DNA of 64,000 bases from Dermacentor variabilis (Eukaryota; Arthropoda; Arachnida; Ixodida; Ixodidae), in NCBI RefSeq assembly GCF_050947875.1, contig NC_134574.1:156757534-156821533 (forward strand), written 5' to 3'. The notes under the pieces are model-generated. The model was not told the DNA's origin. It did not search any database and was given only the letters and a program-made list of their open reading frames with translations. Numbering within the stretch: position 1 is the first letter of the stretch; every line of letters begins with the position of its first letter. This document shows positions 60,896 to 64,000 of the stretch, one piece after another. Made by a program: the position numbers and the translations under genes.

Positions 60896-61288
60896 TGGGG
60901 CCTCACGGGCCAAAGCCACGATCTCAATATAAGGCACACCATAGTGGAAGACTCCGGAATAATCTGGACCACCTCACTGTAAAATATTTTACACCCTTAA
61001 AAGTGAAAAATGGTGTAAATGTTTCTATAACTCACAGCCTTAGGGTGTTATTTATGTAAAGGAACACCCGAAGGGTGTGAGTTATAGGCGCATTTACACC
61101 CTTTTTCACTTTTAAAGGTGTAAATTATTTTACAATGCGGGGCTCTTTAACATGCATCTAAATCTAAGTACACGGGCGTTTCCACATTTCGCCCCCATCT
61201 AAATGCGGCCGCCGTGGTCGGGGTTCGATCCCGCGACCTCGTGCTTATAGCAGCCCGGCACCATGGCCACTAACCAACCACGGCGGGT
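60896..61288 (-). mobile_element. Ruka-type SINE split by a MITE
   Basis: The 3' part of the SINE (GGGCCTCACGGGCCAAAGCC to GACCACCT, 60898-60974) and its 5' part (GGGGCTCTTTAACATGC to CAACCACGGCGGG, 61138-61287) are in minus orientation and collinear, with the MITE between. Its divergence (for example the degraded tail) marks it as one of the older copies. Confidence 0.88.
60975..61137. mobile_element. CACTG-ended palindromic MITE inside the SINE
   Basis: CACTGTAAAATATTTTACAC at the left and GTAAATTATTTTACAATG at the right, with inner GTGTGAGTTATAGGCGCATT blocks. About 163 bp. It interrupts the SINE at the conserved CCACCT-GGGG point, showing the family moved after this SINE inserted. The TA flank is not preserved. 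Confidence 0.88.
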
Positions 61289-62263
61289 GAGGCTGCGAAC
61301 TAAAGGCATCAAGTGCGACCAGCAGAAAGCCCGCTTCAGTGGTTGGAGAAAGCGGCGACAGAGCAGAGACGACGGCGGGGTCAGACGACTTTGCCTTGCG
61401 AAGGCCGAGTGCCTGACGTCACCCCAACTCCTGCAGTTACAAACGACCCATATATACATTATTAGCGAACTTCCCCCACTTGGGAGGTATCTAACAGAAA
61501 CCTCAAGGTGCATGCAACGTATGTGGGAGCACGTCACAGCGTGCATGAGATCGCAATTTGGCAAGTGATACTAGGTATGTGGACACGTCACTTTGATAAA
61601 TCAGAGTGTGTAAGGTTGCCCGCGACGCAGGCGTGCGCGCAATAATGACACACGGCAAGATAACCGGGTTTCCCACCAAAAGGAACGTCGCCACCGCGCA
61701 CTCATAGTTAAGAATTAATACCGTCTGTGGAGTATCAGCGCAACGCTAAGCAGTATAGCGAGCGAGCGACCCCAAGAAACTTCCATGTCCGTATTTGTTC
61801 CAGACCGTAACGAAAAGCGTGTTTTCAAGTTGTTTCATTGTACGTAAAGCCCAGTTTTACGTTTTCAGATAAAAGAACGGCGCGTAATACCTGAAGACCT
61901 ATATACTTATAAATCCTGGTGTAACTTACGGCAAACTAACTTGTAAAATTATGGTTATATGCAGGGAAAACGTGTTGCACATCGCCGGGCTCCTGTTTTA
62001 GCGTATATATACTCCTGTTATACTCGCCATTGCTCTTTTTTCTCACTAACGCTGCGACATTCGATAAAACCAGAATCCGTCCAGGTCCTATGTAATTTGG
62101 GAACTGCGCAGAGGTCACATCAGTGTTTCGCGTTGAGTCGGTTAGGAGGGATTAGCCCTTTTTTTTTTATTTCCTACTCCCCTGTATACATACGTACGCT
62201 TATCGACCGACATTGAAAAAGGGCCAAACGATCGAGTCAACTTTTGTTGTGTTATATTTTCAC
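61289..62263. other. Non-coding, nothing recognised
   Basis: A 101-codon plus-strand frame (61263-61568) starts inside the SINE head and has no domain. Confidence 0.4.
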
Positions 62264-62358
62264 AGTCGGTAATGTTGCAAGAAGAGGACATGGATGATGG
62301 CCCTGAAGAGGACGAACAAGATGTTGCGAGAAGATCTTGTGGAGAGACCCACTACTAA
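62264..62358 (+). pseudogene. Possible terminal exon or transposase C-terminal remnant (weak)
   Basis: TGTTATATTTTCACAG ends at 62264 and looks like a splice acceptor. The following frame reads MLQEEDMDDGPEEDEQDVAR then RSCGETHY and stops at 62358. An acidic D/E-rich C-terminal stretch like this occurs near the end of Harbinger-type transposases and their domesticated relatives, but 28 residues are too few to decide. No upstream exon was found. Confidence 0.22.
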
Positions 62359-62929
62359 TGATATATAAAACGTGTGTGGGCCCATTTTAGAATTTGGATG
62401 TTTGCTATCTTATCGTGCGCCAGCTTATACATTACGTCCCTTTGTTCTACTTGAGCGGGAAGCGCTGCGATTGCGCTGCGGATTACCGAAATTTGTTGCT
62501 AATAACGCATTACATCAAGAAGTCAGGTTGCCCTCAATATTGTGCAGATTTCCGTTTGCCGACGGTGCAAGCATTCTTAAATATGTACGAAACCCCTATT
62601 AGACGATTGGAAACATTCATTTCCCAGCCTACACTACTCTGCACTAGCCTCGGTTTCACACACTACCGGTGGTCTTTGCACAAACTTTGATTAATCCCGT
62701 AAATGTACGTGTCAGAGAGTTGCCAACCGTTTGTGATGTGCGAGAGAGTCTACAAATCATGTATAATGACATGTACCAAAAAATGTAAAACTTTTCTCTC
62801 CTAATATATTAAATGGACGATTGCAAGACAATTCATTGAGTTTAGCTATAAATACGGTCATTGCAACAGACGCCTCACAGTGAGAAGAAAAATCTAGAAT
62901 ACGTATTTGCATGCCTTGTCGTAGCGAGT
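62359..62929. other. Non-coding, nothing recognised
   Basis: Short frames with no domain. Confidence 0.4.
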
Positions 62930-63050
<121 letters not shown>

Positions 63051-63224
63051 GCGTTCTGACCGATGAAGTACTGCCCCAGCAACGCACCTTTGTTCTGTGT
63101 AAGGAAAAGTAAATGAATTTCTACATAAAAAGAAACAGCAGTGCGGCTTGAACTCCTTTTGTGCGATAGCAGAATTCTCAGATAGTAAAGTGTATATATC
63201 CACCCGGCTTGTGGTACCTGCATA

Positions 63225-63227
63225 TAT

Positions 63228-63276
<49 letters not shown>

Positions 63277-64000
63277 GTCATCAGCCTGGTTACGCCCACT
63301 GCAGGGCAAAGGCCTCTCCCATACTTCTCCAACTACCCCGGTCATGTACTAATTGTGACCATGTTGTCCCTGCAAACTCCTTAATGTCATCCGCCCACCT
63401 AACTGTCTGACGCCCTCTGCTACGCTTCCCTTCCTTTGGAATCCATTCCGTAACTCTTAATGACCATCGGTTATCTTCCCTCCTCAGTACGTGTCCTGCC
63501 CATGGCCATTTCTTTTTCTTGATTTCGATATCATTAACTCGCGTTTGTTCCCTCACCCAATCTGCTCTTTTCTTATCCCTTAACGTTACACCCATCATTT
63601 TTCTTTCCATAGCTCGTTGCGTCGTCTTTAATTTAAGTAGAACCCTTTTCGTAAGCCTCCAGGTGTCTGCACCGTACGTGAGTACTGGTAAGACACAGCT
63701 GTTATAAACTTTTCTCTTGAGGGATAATGGCAACTTGCTGTTCATGATCTGAGAATGCCTGCCAAACGCACCTCAGCCCATTCTTATTCTTCTGATTATT
63801 TCAGTCTCATGATCCGGATCCGCAGTCACGCCCTGTCCTAAGTAGGTGTATTATCTTACCACTTCCAGTGCCTCGCTACCTATTGTAAACTGCTGTTCTC
63901 TTCCGAGACTGTTAAACATTATTTAGTTTTCTGCAGATTAATTTTTAGACCCACCCTTCTGCTTTGCCTCTCCAGATCAGTGAGCATGCATTGCAGTTGG
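63225..64000 (-). pseudogene. RTE-clade LINE, 3' third of the reverse transcriptase, running off the window
   Basis: The intact 151-codon end (63745-63290) includes KLPLSLKRKVYNSCVLPVLT, YGADTW, WAGHVLRREDNRWSLRVTEW, then RGRQTVRWADDIKEF and a GEAFALQWA terminus. These are the region after the RT palm and the C-terminal domain of RTE elements. Further upstream, in the same frame, YTYLG and EIIRRIRMG blocks are interrupted by stops near 63842 and 63771. An NLQKTK block near 63930 lies in a shifted frame. The 3' end is (ATG)n (plus-strand CAT at 63231-63275), the simple-repeat terminus usual for RTE. The 5' part is outside the window. It is the same family as the fragment at 33425-33527. Confidence 0.9.

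Overview
The window looks like nuclear DNA of a hard tick (Ixodidae). The clearest sign is several copies of a tRNA-headed SINE that matches the tick family known as Ruka. It is accompanied by tick-style LINE remnants, short foldback DNA elements and very long dinucleotide tracts. There are no operon-like gene runs, rRNA genes, CRISPR arrays or convincing functional tRNA genes. Nearly all open frames are read-through of microsatellites, GC-rich DNA or dead transposons. The genus cannot be fixed from this sequence.

Gene content is very low. The one host coding exon I support is a 17-codon first coding exon on the minus strand (28544-28595). It encodes MSRRKQDKPQPRKRSVT, the N-terminal signature of NuRD-recruiting zinc-finger regulators of the FOG/ZFPM, SALL and BCL11 kind. 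A strong GTAAGT splice donor follows it, and about 2.5 kb of CpG-rich promoter/5'UTR-like DNA (to about 31.1 kb) lies upstream. Its large intron should run toward base 1. A second CpG-rich, CCAAT-box-bearing stretch (51.2-51.9 kb) precedes a weak candidate signal-peptide exon (52019-52258). A possible last exon or transposase tail lies at 62264-62358.

Layout: 1-7 kb is CpG-rich and simple DNA, one SINE (3640-3884) and a diverged duplication carrying X-box-like motifs (5.8-6.4 kb). 8-10.8 kb holds LINE 3' tails and a SINE. 11.2-13.7 kb holds two dead LINEs of different clades, both on the minus strand. 15.5-18.1 kb has foldbacks, one with a hammerhead-ribozyme-like core, and a terminal-inverted-repeat DNA element. 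20.6-24.8 kb has long TA tracts, a 0.5 kb palindrome, a tRNA-Thr-like SINE and a 0.6 kb terminal-inverted-repeat element. 25.9-26.3 kb has two members of a CACTG-ended MITE family. 28.5-31.1 kb is the gene start. 33-38 kb has microsatellites, an RTE tail, a SINE pair and a pyrimidine-rich region. 40-50.7 kb is transposon-dense, including a SINE inserted in a LINE reading frame and a minisatellite split by a small insertion. 53.3-54.0 kb is a 0.67 kb foldback. 57-61.3 kb has a LINE end and two SINE copies, one containing a MITE. 63.2-64.0 kb is the 3' part of an RTE-clade LINE running off the window.

The mobile elements have inserted into one another (SINE into LINE, MITE into SINE, a 137-bp element into a minisatellite), so the region is a layered transposon landscape around one regulatory gene start. 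Family names beyond what motifs show are inference and need alignment to a tick repeat library.
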